The notes beneath the pieces are model-generated. The model was not told the DNA's origin. It made no database searches and saw only the letters and a program-made list of their open reading frames with translations. A DNA stretch of 64,000 nt from Agroathelia rolfsii (taxonomy: Eukaryota; Basidiomycota; Agaricomycetes; Amylocorticiales; Amylocorticiaceae), in contig JABRWF010000006.1 of assembly GCA_018343915.1 (NCBI GenBank), positions 372,001 to 436,000 on the forward strand. Reading direction: 5' to 3'. The translations under genes and the position numbers were made by a program. This document shows positions 49,900 through 61,305 of this stretch, in pieces. The number at the start of each line of letters is the position of its first letter. Positions within the stretch are counted from its first letter, which is position 1.

Positions 49900-50367
49900 A
49901 TGCCTCGCCCCTCGCCTCCTCCACCCGTGTCGGAAATAATACCTAGACTCTACATCGGAGACCTATCCTTTGCCGAGAGCGCGAGTTCTCTGTCTTCTCT
50001 AGGCATTACACATATTCTCTCCGCCATGCGTGGCAACGTCGACATCTCTGCAAGTTCGCGTGTGAAGCGGCTGCAAATCCCGCTCGACGATCTGCCCTTT
50101 GCCGAGCTGGCGGGCCATCTGTCCGACACGACATCATTTATCCGCGAGGCCATGGCCCATCCCGACGCGCGCGTGCTCGTGCATTGTGTACAAGGCGTCA
50201 GCCGCAGCGCGAGTGTCGTTGCGGCATACCTCATGGCCCTTTACAGCTGGTCACCCACCGAGGCGGTGCAATACGTAAAATCCCGTCGGATGGCCGCAGA
50301 ACCTAACGCGGGCTTCGTCATGCAGCTGCACGAATGGGAACAGACCCTGCGGAAGAGTAAAAAATAA
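49900..50367 (+). CDS. Small dual-specificity protein phosphatase
   Basis: The first in-frame ATG is 49900-49902 (MPRPSPPPPVSEIIPRLYIG). The product, about 155 residues and a single exon (rare in this window), is a bare DSP catalytic domain: IPRLYIGDLSFAES, LGITHILSAMRGN, LQIPLDDLPFAELAGHL, the PTP loop VHCVQGVSRSASVVAAYLM with catalytic Cys and Arg, and SPTEAVQYVKSRRMAAEPN. The general-acid Asp is probably in PLDD. The fold matches atypical DSPs related to DUSP12/YVH1-like catalytic domains, but there is no zinc-binding C-terminus. Substrate unknown. Confidence 0.88.
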   Translation: MPRPSPPPPVSEIIPRLYIGDLSFAESASSLSSLGITHILSAMRGNVDISASSRVKRLQIPLDDLPFAELAGHLSDTTSFIREAMAHPDARVLVHCVQGVSRSASVVAAYLMALYSWSPTEAVQYVKSRRMAAEPNAGFVMQLHEWEQTLRKSKK

Positions 50368-53297
50368 CCCAAGAAGAAAAAAAGATTGGCGTGCTCTCAG
50401 ATTTGCTCTCACGTTCGCATATTCACGCTTATGAGCCCCATGTTGTTTGTCTGTTGTAGCAGTTAGTGAAAGGATCGAATGTTGCTTCTTTCCGCCTTTT
50501 TTTTTTTTTTCTCTTTAGCCGTTTTTTCTCACGACTTTGATCCCTTTAGCCACGCTGCTCTCTCTTTCTTCATATTCTTCTCACTTACTTTCCCATATGA
50601 ATGATGATGATTTACTGATGTATACCCTATCCTTTCTTTTCTTTTCTTTTCCTTTTTTTCTTTTTTGTATTCTTGCGGGCTACCCAGTCTTCCGTGCAAC
50701 GTATATGTTCATTTTCATATAACAGTTATCCACGGAGACATCGATCTTAATTTCCTTTCCCTTTATCTTGCTATCTCTATCACAGCCACGTATCAAAGGG
50801 TCTTTATCGTGCAGTAACAAAGCATCATATTGTATTATATTATTGAACAAGACATTTTTTATGCTTCTGTATAACTGAACTGCCTCGGATCCGTATTTTT
50901 CTTTTTCAAATGACTCGTGTGCGGGCGAATGGCGTTTTTCTATCTCCCTTGTGTTTATCACGTAATGAGCGCATTAATGAGCATCCGTGGTTACTGCGGT
51001 TGGAGCCTCAAAAGAAAATTAGGCATTTAAAATCGTTTGGTCCGTTCCCCAGGCCGCTCGGCGTGCGACGGCCAACAGCCTGAAGAACCTGTCTTTTTCT
51101 CATTTGCATTCAGTAAGATAATATGTTCCGACACAACTGGTCTCGGGGAGGCTATAGAATATGGGCAGAATTTATCACCGCCTTTTACTGCTGGCATCAA
51201 CATGGATTGTCCACTCTGAGTGGCTCAAAGATGAACGTGACTTTTTGTTGTTGATAATAACAACAAATGGAGATAGTTTAGTGTTATCAGTACGGGTGGG
51301 CTAATCATCTCTTCGATTCGGACATAAGTATATTGGCATATTTAGGTATGCATCCCATCTGTGAAGTATTTATTTTATCCGGGGTTCGACTTTTGGTGGA
51401 GTCCACCATTTTGACTAGAACATAGACAGACGCCACGCCACTGACACTATCATGGGCTACTAGCGAGTGACATGCAGTGCGGAAGGAATAATTCATGCTC
51501 AAAGGAGAAAATACAAACAGAGAATATCACGGAGACATCATGTAAGAAGACATCTCTCCGAAATATGATACTGATTATTGGATTAGTATCAGCACCACAA
51601 GATGGGGAGGGGGGGGCATGAGCACCCTTTGAAAATAATCCAAATTTCAAGTTTTCTCTGAGATTTGAGCGCCAAGCGAGCACGGGTCTGACCTGGCGCT
51701 GTGCAGAAAGACAAGTCCGGGCCCATCTTCGCGAAGAACGCCAGACTAGGTTCATCTTCTTCATTTCGAGTTCTTGAGATTGCGCCGAACCCATTCACTG
51801 GCGATTCTCCGGGCCTTTTCGTGGACTTTTTTTCTTTCTTTACAGACACGACAATAAACCCATCACTCTCACGCAATTTGCAATCGGCATCTTTTTATTT
51901 TCTTCTCGAGCTGTAAATATGGAGGGTCGCCTCAGCTCGGATCGACACCGCTAGAGGCAGTAAGTACCCGCTGACATGTGTGACTGCCTCACATGATAAC
52001 AGTCTTAAGGTACCGATGCACACACAACATATTTTATTATAATGAATCCCTGGCATCTTCTCTGCTTGGAAAGTCTGGTCATCATGGTGATGCAAGTGCC
52101 AGCCCGAGCATCAACTGGTTAGTATATGAATGTTACGAACCGTTAATTCGTCGCGATCATTGTATTCGGATGTGTACCTTGGAAGATGACGCCGACTCTG
52201 TTACCACTATTTCTGGAGGCGGTGACAGGAAAGACCGAACAAAAGCTTTGCCAGGCTTGGTCCTAGCCAACGGCATTGGCTGTACTGTGTATTACAAAAC
52301 TCGGGCTAACCAACGCCGACCAGGACCATCAAGATGACTGATCGGATGCTTATGCAAATACAATCTCTATACTTGAGCTAAAGCTGGTATTTCAAATCTG
52401 GACATTACTATTTCCGTAAACAATGGGGTTTATGACCTGCTTACAACTTATGTGTCTTGGGATTTCGCTGTGTTTCACCTCATTGATGCCAGTGCAGGGA
52501 GATAAGAAATGACTTTACTGGCATTAAAATATCAATATACGCATCATCTCATATGCGTTCCATAACCATGTCCTCTTGAATCAGACAACCAAGATCATAC
52601 CGAAGCACTTATGGTGGACGCGTACCGTAATCCGTACGTATGAAACCAATATTACGCTGCTGCTAATTAAAAGGCAGTGCAAAGCTCACCCATGGCACTG
52701 GAACATGACGACAACTACAAAAATGATATGTCATTAATTTCCAGACATTGGCAGTGCTCAAATAATCTAATCTCCCGTTCTTGTCAAGTGGTAGAACATG
52801 AGACCTTTATTTGATGCGCTAACGGTCTAAGAGTCTTTGTGAGATGCTGCCGACGCCATCATTGCAACCACGCGCCTTTAATCACCAGCCGAGTAGGACA
52901 AAAGTAGGCGATCGTTTTTCATCATTGATCCAATCGTCATAGTCATCGCAACGACGCTCTGTGGCTGGTAACAAGACACTGGAACTATTGATGCGCGCGC
53001 TCTGATTTAACAATACTGATTGCTCTGCTCAAAATTCAGACCAAGAGTTGTGGCACAGCCTGAATATGAGATCCATAGCTTCCCGTCTGAAAAAAGGCAC
53101 CCGGTCTTAAACGGCGGCTTCACAGAATCAGGGCCAAGTGTAGAGTGATTTGTGGTATAGCCCGGTCACTCAACATTGCCCAGTAATACACAGAAGATCA
53201 TTCTTGTCTAGCGGCATGTTGATTCGGGTTACTGTTACAGGAATATAGAGAGAAAGAGCCAAGGTCATCAGGATTCAATATTCAATTACAGTCGGCT
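50368..53297. other. Gene-poor stretch of 2.9 kb
   Basis: Starts with a T-rich 3' flank of the phosphatase gene. Frames at 51589-51876 and 51993-52337 show no domain or family pattern. No tRNA, LTR or terminal repeat was recognised. May hold degenerate transposon sequence that I cannot identify. Confidence 0.5.
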
Positions 53298-55882
53298 TTA
53301 CGCTGGGAAGGTTCCCAGAGTAAATAACGTCTGTTTCGCCTTGCCTTTACCCTTGCCTTTCTTCCCCCCTCCTCCCACGGCGGCCGAACTTCCAGCAGCT
53401 GTAACATCCTCGCTTGCATTGCCACTAGCATCCGTTGATGCGCCACCACCCTTGCTACTCTCGCCTGCTGGCGTAGATGACCATGCCGAGCTGGCTGGTG
53501 GTCCCGTGTCGCCCAGAATATTCTTCAGCGATGTGTTCCCACTGACTTGAGGCTTTTGTCGCAGAGGTCCTGATGACGGGAGCTCCGGGAACGCTGCCTT
53601 GTTCAGTGCAGCTGGCTTCTTGCTCGATGGCAGCGGTCGATTCTCACTCCTTATGCTTATAACAGGCGGAGATACCGATGAGGTGGGCGCCGCGGACTGC
53701 GGGGGGCGACTGCTTGATGCCCATGGCGTGTTGCGAATGCCTGGCGTTTGACGATTGGATGGCCCAGCAGAGCTCTGAGACGTCAAGGCAGGAAATTGCA
53801 CCGAGGGTGATGAGATCGCTGGCGATGATGAAGATGAAGATGACGCAGCAGCGGCTTGAGCGACTCGGTCCCATACTTGTCGGGATGTTTGGTGCGAGGA
53901 ACGAGAGGCCGCGGTGTGCTTCACGTTGAGGACACGTCCACTTGCGATACCCGCGTAACCTGGACCGGATGGGCCTGCAGGTATGAGATCAGGGAATTGC
54001 CTCCTTTGCTAAGATTTGGAAAAAACCAGGTTACACGAATTCATCAGCATTACTTCTTGGAGATGACAATGTAATTACCTCAAGCTTAAACCCGTTCCAT
54101 GAACCGAGTAAGTCTTGTTTCTTCTCGTCGTCGTCCAGCAAGTCTACGAGCGCCGTAATCAAGCTAGCAGTATCATCAAGGTTGCGATCAACAATATTCC
54201 AAATCGTTGAAATCAGCCCGCGCGCTGTTTCCTCGGAAGCACGATAGGCGCGTATGACTGTCTTGACAGCGTTGATGGCATTACTCGAGTTTGGAGTCAG
54301 GTGACGCAGGCGTGTGAGGAATCCAGCATATCTCCTATAGACAGAGTCAGTACATTGTAAAATGATATGAAAGAAACAACATACTCCATTTGGATGGCAT
54401 CCATCTCAAAAGGTGGTGTATCTGGTCGTGTCGATGAAGGCTGCCCAGAAGCTTGGCTTTGGGAAGTAGTTCCATGAACATTGCCTGAGCCACTCGCATC
54501 AGCAGTCAGATTGCCTCCAAAGGCCTCTCTTCTTCTTCCGCCACCACCTCCCTGTCTCTGTTGCTGTGGAGGAGGATCTCTGTCTCGGGGACGCCCGCCT
54601 CGCCGTCCGGTATCTTCGAACTCGAAATCAGCCTGGACGCGACGAGCATCTTTCTTATCACGGGCGGACAATTCCGTGCCATGCTCATCAACCATGTGCG
54701 CCTTGAGGTCAAGCACTGTGTTGAAAACTACGAATTTTTGTGCAAGACATGTTGGGTGTGTGCAGGGATGATGGTCAGCGTTAAAATGTCGCTCCTGAAA
54801 AATGACATGGGATGAAGGAGGGGATTACAAACGATAGATATTGATGACTTACCAAACTATCGTAGTTTTGAAAGCTGGTAGCCATATTCCATTAGTATAT
54901 GCGTGGCAAAATCAAGACCTAACTTACTAAAGATTCTGAACACCATTGCGTTTGCAAATAAAACACTCTTCATGTCTTTCGCGCATGTGAGAATACAATT
55001 CATCATCGGAGAAGAAACATTCGCGACAAAACTCGCAAAGGGGATGAACGCCCCCTTCTGGTTGCTCCTTGGGTTGTGATTTATACGAGCGATGCGGCAT
55101 GGATGGTAAGTGGAGAGGGAGCTGGGATGGAAGATAGAGAGCATGCTCGTGTGCGAAGATCTTCTTGGAACGAATGCAAAGATCGCTTTCAAAGGAGATT
55201 GGCTGCGACACCGAGTCGAGTACAAGATTTACACATACCACATAACCTTCCCATGGGTTCCTCTGACATGGAGCTTGAGATCTCCCCAGCCCGTAGCGAT
55301 ATAATCACAGTCCGAACCCGGGCAGTTGAATCGGAGCAATATGAGGGTATCCTCCATCATCTCCTCAGTTTCAAAGAATATTGATAGTTTGGTATCCTTG
55401 AATTGTATGTTGTCCGGCGCATAAGACGAGAAGAGGGCATCAGGGGATTTGGTGAATACCACGGTTGGTTGAGGTGTCTGTATACCATGAGAAATAGATC
55501 ACATTGGGTAAAGGAGGTAGCCTACCTTGCAGAAAGTACACTCCTGTTTCTTGTATAGCGCCCTGAGACGAAGCGCACATACATGACAAGTGCGATGATT
55601 ACATTCCGAGACGGAATAGTATTTGACAGGCTCTGCACAGATAAAGCAAAAGTCTGCATCCTCGGGAACATCATTTGCCGCAGTTGTTTGCTCCGCAGCT
55701 TCTGAAACTCCTTCTGCGTTGGATTTCCTAGACGAAGGATTTGATTCTTCTGGAGCAGTATGCTTGGGAGATCTCGCAGCCTGGCTAGATTTACCACCGC
55801 GACCTCCCCTGCGATTCTTGTTACCAGAACGTCCCTTATTGCCTCCTGGTTGAGGTGGGGGGTTCTGAGTGAGCGTAGCCAT
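53298..55882 (-). CDS. HEL2: E3 ubiquitin ligase HEL2/ZNF598 (ribosome-collision sensor)
   Basis: Senses collided ribosomes and ubiquitinates 40S proteins to start ribosome-associated quality control. ATG at 55880-55882 (MATLTQNPPPQPGGN), a basic Gly/Arg-rich tail (GNKNRRGGRGGKSS), then the RING DADFCFICAEPVKYYSVSEC, NHRTCHVCALRLRALYKKQE, CTFCK. After SSYAPDNIQF and KLSIFFETEEMMEDT follow C2H2 fingers: FNCPGSDCDYIATGWGDLKL and HVRGTHGKVMC, CEFCRECFFSDDELYSHMRE, CFICKRNGVQNL, and LDLKAHMVDEHGTELSARDK. The C-terminal half is disordered Ser/Pro/Gly-rich, with a conserved block around FLTRLRHLTP and ends KAKQTLFTLGTFPA, TGA at 53298-53300. Intact; order of domains matches ZNF598. Confidence 0.93.
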
Positions 55883-56481
55883 GTCGTTGAATTATGCAGT
55901 TGAATATCTCTTTGAATGAGAAAGTTGACCGATGCGAGTCAGTGCTTTCTGGGCTCCGTCGCCGCGGTACCGGTGGCGGCGACACAGCGTCTGTGGCGTC
56001 ACTTTGCCACAGCTGTGGCTGATGAGTGCGACCGAGGACTAATATGATAGAATTTTTTCTTTTAAACATGAGAAAAATTTAAACCCTCTTGGTTTTTAGA
56101 GCTATTTCAGATTGCACGGGGAATTTTATCCGTATAAGAGTAGCATTTGATGGATGATCGAGGAAACCAGGTGCGGCTTACGTCATCAGTCTCAGTGGCC
56201 ATGCCTTGAAACTTGTCTGTTTACTTACGCGCACTTCTCACTCACACGCCCCGGGTCTTGCAACTCTCAGCACGGCGATTTTTGTCTATCTACATCGCTC
56301 TGCACTTAAATACGTCAATAAATCTTCAATAGCAACTCTGGCTTTATAGGTGAGTTTAATCGATTTGTTTTTGATTTGTCTCCCGGTTCAGCTGCGCCAA
56401 CGTCTTGTGCGCCGTGACCTGTGCTGATCTCGACTATGACATAGATCATCTTCCTTGTAATCCAAAACACCCGTGTTAGCC
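55883..56481. promoter_or_regulatory. Divergent promoter shared by HEL2 and UBP3
   Basis: 599 bp between the two start codons. It contains a GC-rich palindromic patch near 55955-55985 (CGCCGCGGTACCGGTGGCGG) and several CACGG/CGTG-like elements. Two genes acting on ribosomal ubiquitin may be co-expressed from here; inference. Confidence 0.45.
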
Positions 56482-59229
56482 ATGGAACGACAGTACAACC
56501 ATCCAGGTCCTTCAAATTACTATCATCAGCAGCCACCTCCGCCGAATTACCCTTATGGCTACCAACAATATCACTATCCTTATCCTCCTCCAGGACCGTC
56601 TACTCATCACAGACCGCCATATCTCCAGCAGCGTCCGCCATACCCACAATCACCGTATTCTCAAACTCCTCCACACCCTCATCCCTTGCAGCAGCCTTAC
56701 TCGCCCGTGTACGCTCCCTTCCATCCCTCTAGTCCTTATACACCGCCATGGGCAAATCAAAACACCATGTCCCCGCTTCCAAAACATGTTTCTATGCCCC
56801 CCGTTCCAAATACTACTACACCTATTCCAGAAAGCAATCCTCGGCCAGATTACGCTTTGCCCTCTCTAGCACCGCCACCACCTCTCACTGAGCCTGAGCC
56901 AGAGCAGTTACCTCCATCTTCTACCCTTCCTTCTCACTCATCACCCTCTGCACCTTCACGTGTTTTCCCTTCGGCCACTGAGTCAGGGTCCGCTCCTGAA
57001 GCTCCTACTTCAACTCAAGACGAAGATCCTGGAGAATCATCTTCACAGATTCCGGAAACCAACAACATCGAGCTGATACCATCAAGAACTGAATCCAAAG
57101 CACCTTCCGGAGACTGGGTCATTTGGTCTCGAAGACCCAAGTATCCTACTGATGCTTTTGGCGTCATGTTCTCGCCTCGCACACGACCGCCCCATTACAT
57201 AGTGTCTGCTGCACTCAAATTAACTACGCCACCCCATTCGCCACCGCCACCGAAGCAGCAAGAATTAGAGCCTGAGCCTGAAGAATCAGCTGAATTGTCT
57301 TCTACCACTGTGGAGCCATCTACTGAAGCGGTACTAGCGTCATCCACTGCTACAGAGACAACTCCCGAGACATCGATGGTACTGGACACGCCGGCCACAG
57401 GCTCGCCACGGTCCAGCAACACCTCTCTATCTGTTCCTATAACTTCTTTGAGCACGTCCAAGGCGGTCACAGAGGACGTTAAAGCAGTCGGAAGCACAGA
57501 GACTCAACAGCAACAGCAGGAACCTGAGACTAAAGCATCGGCGCCTCGCGCTCCGCCTCCTATGAAAAAGTCATGGGCGTCGCTCCTGCGTTCGTCTTCC
57601 CCAAGCACCTCCGCACCCGTTTCAACGTCGCGATCCACTCTCCCCACATCTAATGTGGTCGGCATATCCATTCCGTCGGCTTCTGCTCCCCCACCTCCGA
57701 CGACACAAGCGAACCCCGAGCTCTTCACCTTGCTCACGACTGGTCCTTCTTCGTCCCAAGGACCTATTCTACGTATCCGTCTAAGGGGACTCGTGAACAG
57801 TGGTAACATGTGCTTTGCCAATGCTGTTTTGCAGGTGCTGGTGTATACGCCACCGTTCTACAAGCTCTTTTCGGAACTTGATAAGTTGTTGGTAGGACCA
57901 GTCGTGGGTCAGAAACAAAAGGGAACACCCCTTGTGGACGCTGTTGTTTCATTCCTCAAAGAGTTTGTGATTGAGGAAGAGAAAGAGAAGAGGAACAATG
58001 GTCGGGGTCATGGCAAGGGGAAAGAAGTGGATCGAGAAGAGCAGGATGAGCCTGTGATCGACTCTTTCCTGCCTACCTACGTTTATGATGCGACAAAGGA
58101 GAATAGGCGCTTTGATAACATGCGGGTTGGTGTCTGATTTCTTCTCTTTTCTATTATGAATTGTATTTCTTATTCATGAGCCGCGCAATAGGGTGGCCAA
58201 CAAGAGGATGCTGAAGAATTCCTTGGGTTCTTCCTTGACACTTTGGAGGAAGAGCTCTTGTCCATTTCCAACTCTCTAAATCCTGACCAATCCAAAAAGG
58301 ATCACGAGTCTGTTGAAGAGAAGGAAGAAGAAGAGCCCAGCCAGCAAGAGGACGGATGGTATGAAGTGGGCAAGAAGAACCGCAGTGTTGTCACGCGCAC
58401 GGTAAACGAGTTCCATTCTTTTGGATTTCCTGCTTGCTGATCAGCTGTGTTTAGGTGAAGACGAGCGAGTCTCCTATCACGAAAATCTTCGGAGGCAAAT
58501 CCCGCTCTACTCTACGGGCACCACATCAAAAGGACTCGGTGGTTATTGAGGACTGGAGGTCACTGCGGCTGGACATTCAGGTACCTCAAACGTTCTTAAT
58601 TCTTGTCAAACAGACCTCATGCATTTCTTAACAGCCCGAGGGAGTCAACACCATTTCAGACGCGCTCCGCTACTTGTCGCATCCCCAATCTATCCAGATG
58701 ACACAGCCATCTCGGCCTGGCGTTAATATTGAGGCTAGCCAACAGACTCTGATCGAAGCACTGCCGTCCATACTTGTCCTTCATCTGAAACGGTTCCTAT
58801 ACGACACCAAGGTCGGCGATGTCGTCAAGGTGTCAAAACAAATCCGGTTTGGACCTGAGCTAGAAATTGGTGGAGACATGATGGCCCCCGCTCACAGGGC
58901 ACAAGGGGGCAAATACAAACTGTTTGGAGGTACGCAAACGTCAGTCATTCTTTGATTTTGAGACAATCTCATCATTTCTTTTTTTCTGTCAATCAGTTGT
59001 CTACCACCATGGGTTATATGCTTCAGGTGGACACTACACCCTTGATGTCCTACACCCAAACCGCGACTTAGTCACGCCTCCTGCCAAGCCAAGAGAGGCC
59101 TGGATTAGGATTGATGATGAACTTTTGTCTGACATTCGCCCTGAAGACGTTTTCGGAGGGCCTGGTGACAGAGAAGATCGTTGTGCGTACCTCCTGCTCT
59201 ATAGGAGAGTAGCTCCATCCAGGGCATAG
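56482..59229 (+). CDS. UBP3: Ubiquitin carboxyl-terminal hydrolase of the UBP3/USP10 type
   Basis: Cysteine protease that removes ubiquitin; yeast Ubp3 (with Bre5) and human USP10 act on 40S ribosomal proteins and stress pathways. The first true ATG is 56482-56484 (MERQYNHPGPSNYYH). A Pro/Ser/Thr-rich disordered half (with poly-Q HQQPP and TQQQQQEP) of about 430 residues precedes the USP fold: LRGLVNSGNMCFANAVLQVL (Cys box; Met for the usual Thr/Ser before Cys), GGQQEDAEEFLGFFLDTLEE, LPSILVLHLKRFLYD, and the His box VVYHHGLYASGGHYTLDVLH. It ends ARCAYLLLYRR-type sequence (DRCAYLLLYRRVAPSRA), TAG at 59227-59229. Catalytic Cys and His are present. Confidence 0.9.
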
Positions 59230-59779
59230 GGACTTGTGGCTCCATGATACATTCAGCGCCCGCCCCCTGGGCCCGCCCACGATGACCTTTGGGCCTCGGC
59301 CTGCTGACTTAGACGTTTCTGAGTTGGCACCGTAGTTTTCCCTACCTACGTTCCCTTTGTCTGTCTGTGATGGTAATGGTGGTTGTGCTGGAGAGCGATT
59401 GCTTCACCCATGCCTGTGCTATGGAGACATGATGATGCCCTCATGAAAAGTACTGGTATATTTTTAACTATTTTTATATCACTCGTTGACCCATCTGCTG
59501 TCATCGTATGGGTTATGACTATAACACGACGCGGACTTACGCGTATAATTATGTTACCTGTAGGTCTTTGGCACCGTTGTAGTTGTATAATCAACTTCGT
59601 TTGTAAAACCATTTCTTCTTCAGTGAGTCTACAACTAGGTAGTGACGACGTCATTCACTCTCGCCGACAACTCGGCTAGTCAATTTACCGGTAATGCCGG
59701 TAATGGTTCGCAGACGTAATGACAACATACAGCGCTCAAGTTGAATCATGTACCACAGTACCACAACTTGAAGTCAGCC
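59230..59779. other. Intergenic between UBP3 and the MDR gene
   Basis: 550 bp; UBP3 3' flank and MDR promoter. A short near-palindrome with CCGGTAATGCCGGTAATGG repeats lies at about 59688-59705. No gene seen. Confidence 0.5.
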
Positions 59780-61159
59780 ATGGCTTCGCAAATTCCCAAG
59801 TCAACCCGTGCACTTGTTTTGAGAAAATCAGCTCGAAAGCCAACCTATCATGATGCAGTCATAGAGCAGATGCCTTTACCTTCCCTCGCTCATGGCCAAA
59901 TCCTAGTTCAAATCAACGCCGCTGGCTTCAATCGCCGAGATGTATGCAGCTCAATTCTCCGGAGATGTAAGAGTACCCAGTGAACTTACCATTCATTGCT
60001 TTCTATCTTGGTCAGCTTTGGCAGCGCCTGGGGCTCTATCCCGGCCTAGATTTCGGCTCGACCATCGGTGCAGACGGCGCCGGGGTGGTCATTGCCGCCA
60101 GCGACCCGCACGACCCGTTGCTCCATAAGCGGGTCTTGCTAGCGCCTATGCGAGGCTGGAATAAAGCTCCCAATGCGCCCGAATCTAATAAGTAATCACA
60201 TCATGCTGTTTTCTCGGTGAACGTGAATTGAATGACGTGAATTGAATCTTCTCGTTTCTATTCTCAGCTTTCGTGTCATTGGAGCGACAAAGGGGACACC
60301 GGGTACCTTTGCACGACATGTTGTGATTGACCGGGACCAAGTTGTCTTGACACCCGACCATCTGGACGATGTTCATGCCGCTGCGCTATCTTTGGGCGCA
60401 CTCACCGCCTGGAGGGCATGCTTCGTCAATGGCGGCGTCACAGCCGAATCCAATGTACTCATTACGGGTATCGGTGGAGGTGTTGCTTTGCTCGCGCTCC
60501 AGCTTTGTGTTGCTGCCGGAGCGCACGTCTGGGTTACCGGAGGAAGCCCGGAAAAGATCAAGCAAGCACAATCATTTGGAGCGAAAGGTGGTGTGTCATA
60601 CAAGTCAAGTAAGAATTCCTTCCTTCCTATTTATTTTGCCGACCATGATTTTTTTTCCAGAGAACTGGCCTCAAGAACTTGCGACTCTTGCTGGAAGTGG
60701 TAACAACCCACTTCTAGACGTTGTCGTTGACTCAGCTGGTGGAGATATTATGGGTCAAGTCAGTAAAATCCTTAAATCAGGAGGCAAAGTAGTCTGTTAC
60801 GGAATGTATGTTTTCTTGCTTCCTATGACATTATCCCTCGCCAAAAATATGTTTAACTTATTCCTTCACTTTCCCTTCATAGGACTGCCCAACCGGTTAT
60901 CAAGTTCACTATGCGCGAAGTATTACGCAATCAAAGGTTAATTGGGTCAACTATGGGATCCCTTGCAGATCTTCGCGATGTTACGGCCTTTGTCGCCAAG
61001 CATCGTATCATTCCTCATGTCTCTAAAGTGATCAAAGGCCTGGAGGAGGCAGAGCTTGGCTTTGAGGAAATGAAAAATGACCGCGGCAGTCTTGGTGGTA
61101 AAGTTGTCATTGACCTCGATGTCGAAGGGGCAGCAAATCCGCCAAAGTCGAAGTTGTAA
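59780..61159 (+). CDS. Medium-chain dehydrogenase/reductase, quinone-oxidoreductase-like
   Basis: NAD(P)H-dependent oxidoreductase of the MDR superfamily, probably cytosolic. The first ATG is 59780-59782 (MASQIPKSTRALVLRKSARK). Motifs: PLPSLAHGQILVQINAAGFN and NRRD, then across an intron LWQRLGLYPGLDFGSTIGAD and GAGVV (catalytic domain), FARHVVIDRDQVVLTPDHLD, ALSLGALTAWRACF, the Rossmann loop VLITGIGGGVALLALQL, GSPEKIKQAQSFGA, DVVVDSAGGDIMGQ and GGKVVCYGMT. It lacks the zinc-binding cysteines of alcohol dehydrogenases, which favours a quinone/enone reductase type similar to the yogA group. Ends AANPPKSKL with TAA at 61157-61159. Five introns. Substrate unknown. Confidence 0.9.
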
Positions 61160-61305
61160 TACATGTCTATACAACACACACACGTTTCATAGTTCGAATT
61201 GGATAGTACTAGTATTTCCGATGTTCAGTTTGTAGCATTAGTGTTATTCATACGCATGGAAGCTGTAGAGATATCGCAAGGTAACGTGAGAGAAAAAAAA
61301 ATTAT

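Noticed and set aside
51993..52337. 114-codon frame in the 50.4-53.3 kb stretch
   Set aside because: No domain, poor codon pattern and no splice partners; probably chance.
52775..52850. TGTCAAGTGGTAGAACATGAGACC resembling the start of a tRNA (first 20 bases AGTGG-like A box)
   Set aside because: No proper B box or acceptor pairing follows; the similarity is confined to a few bases.
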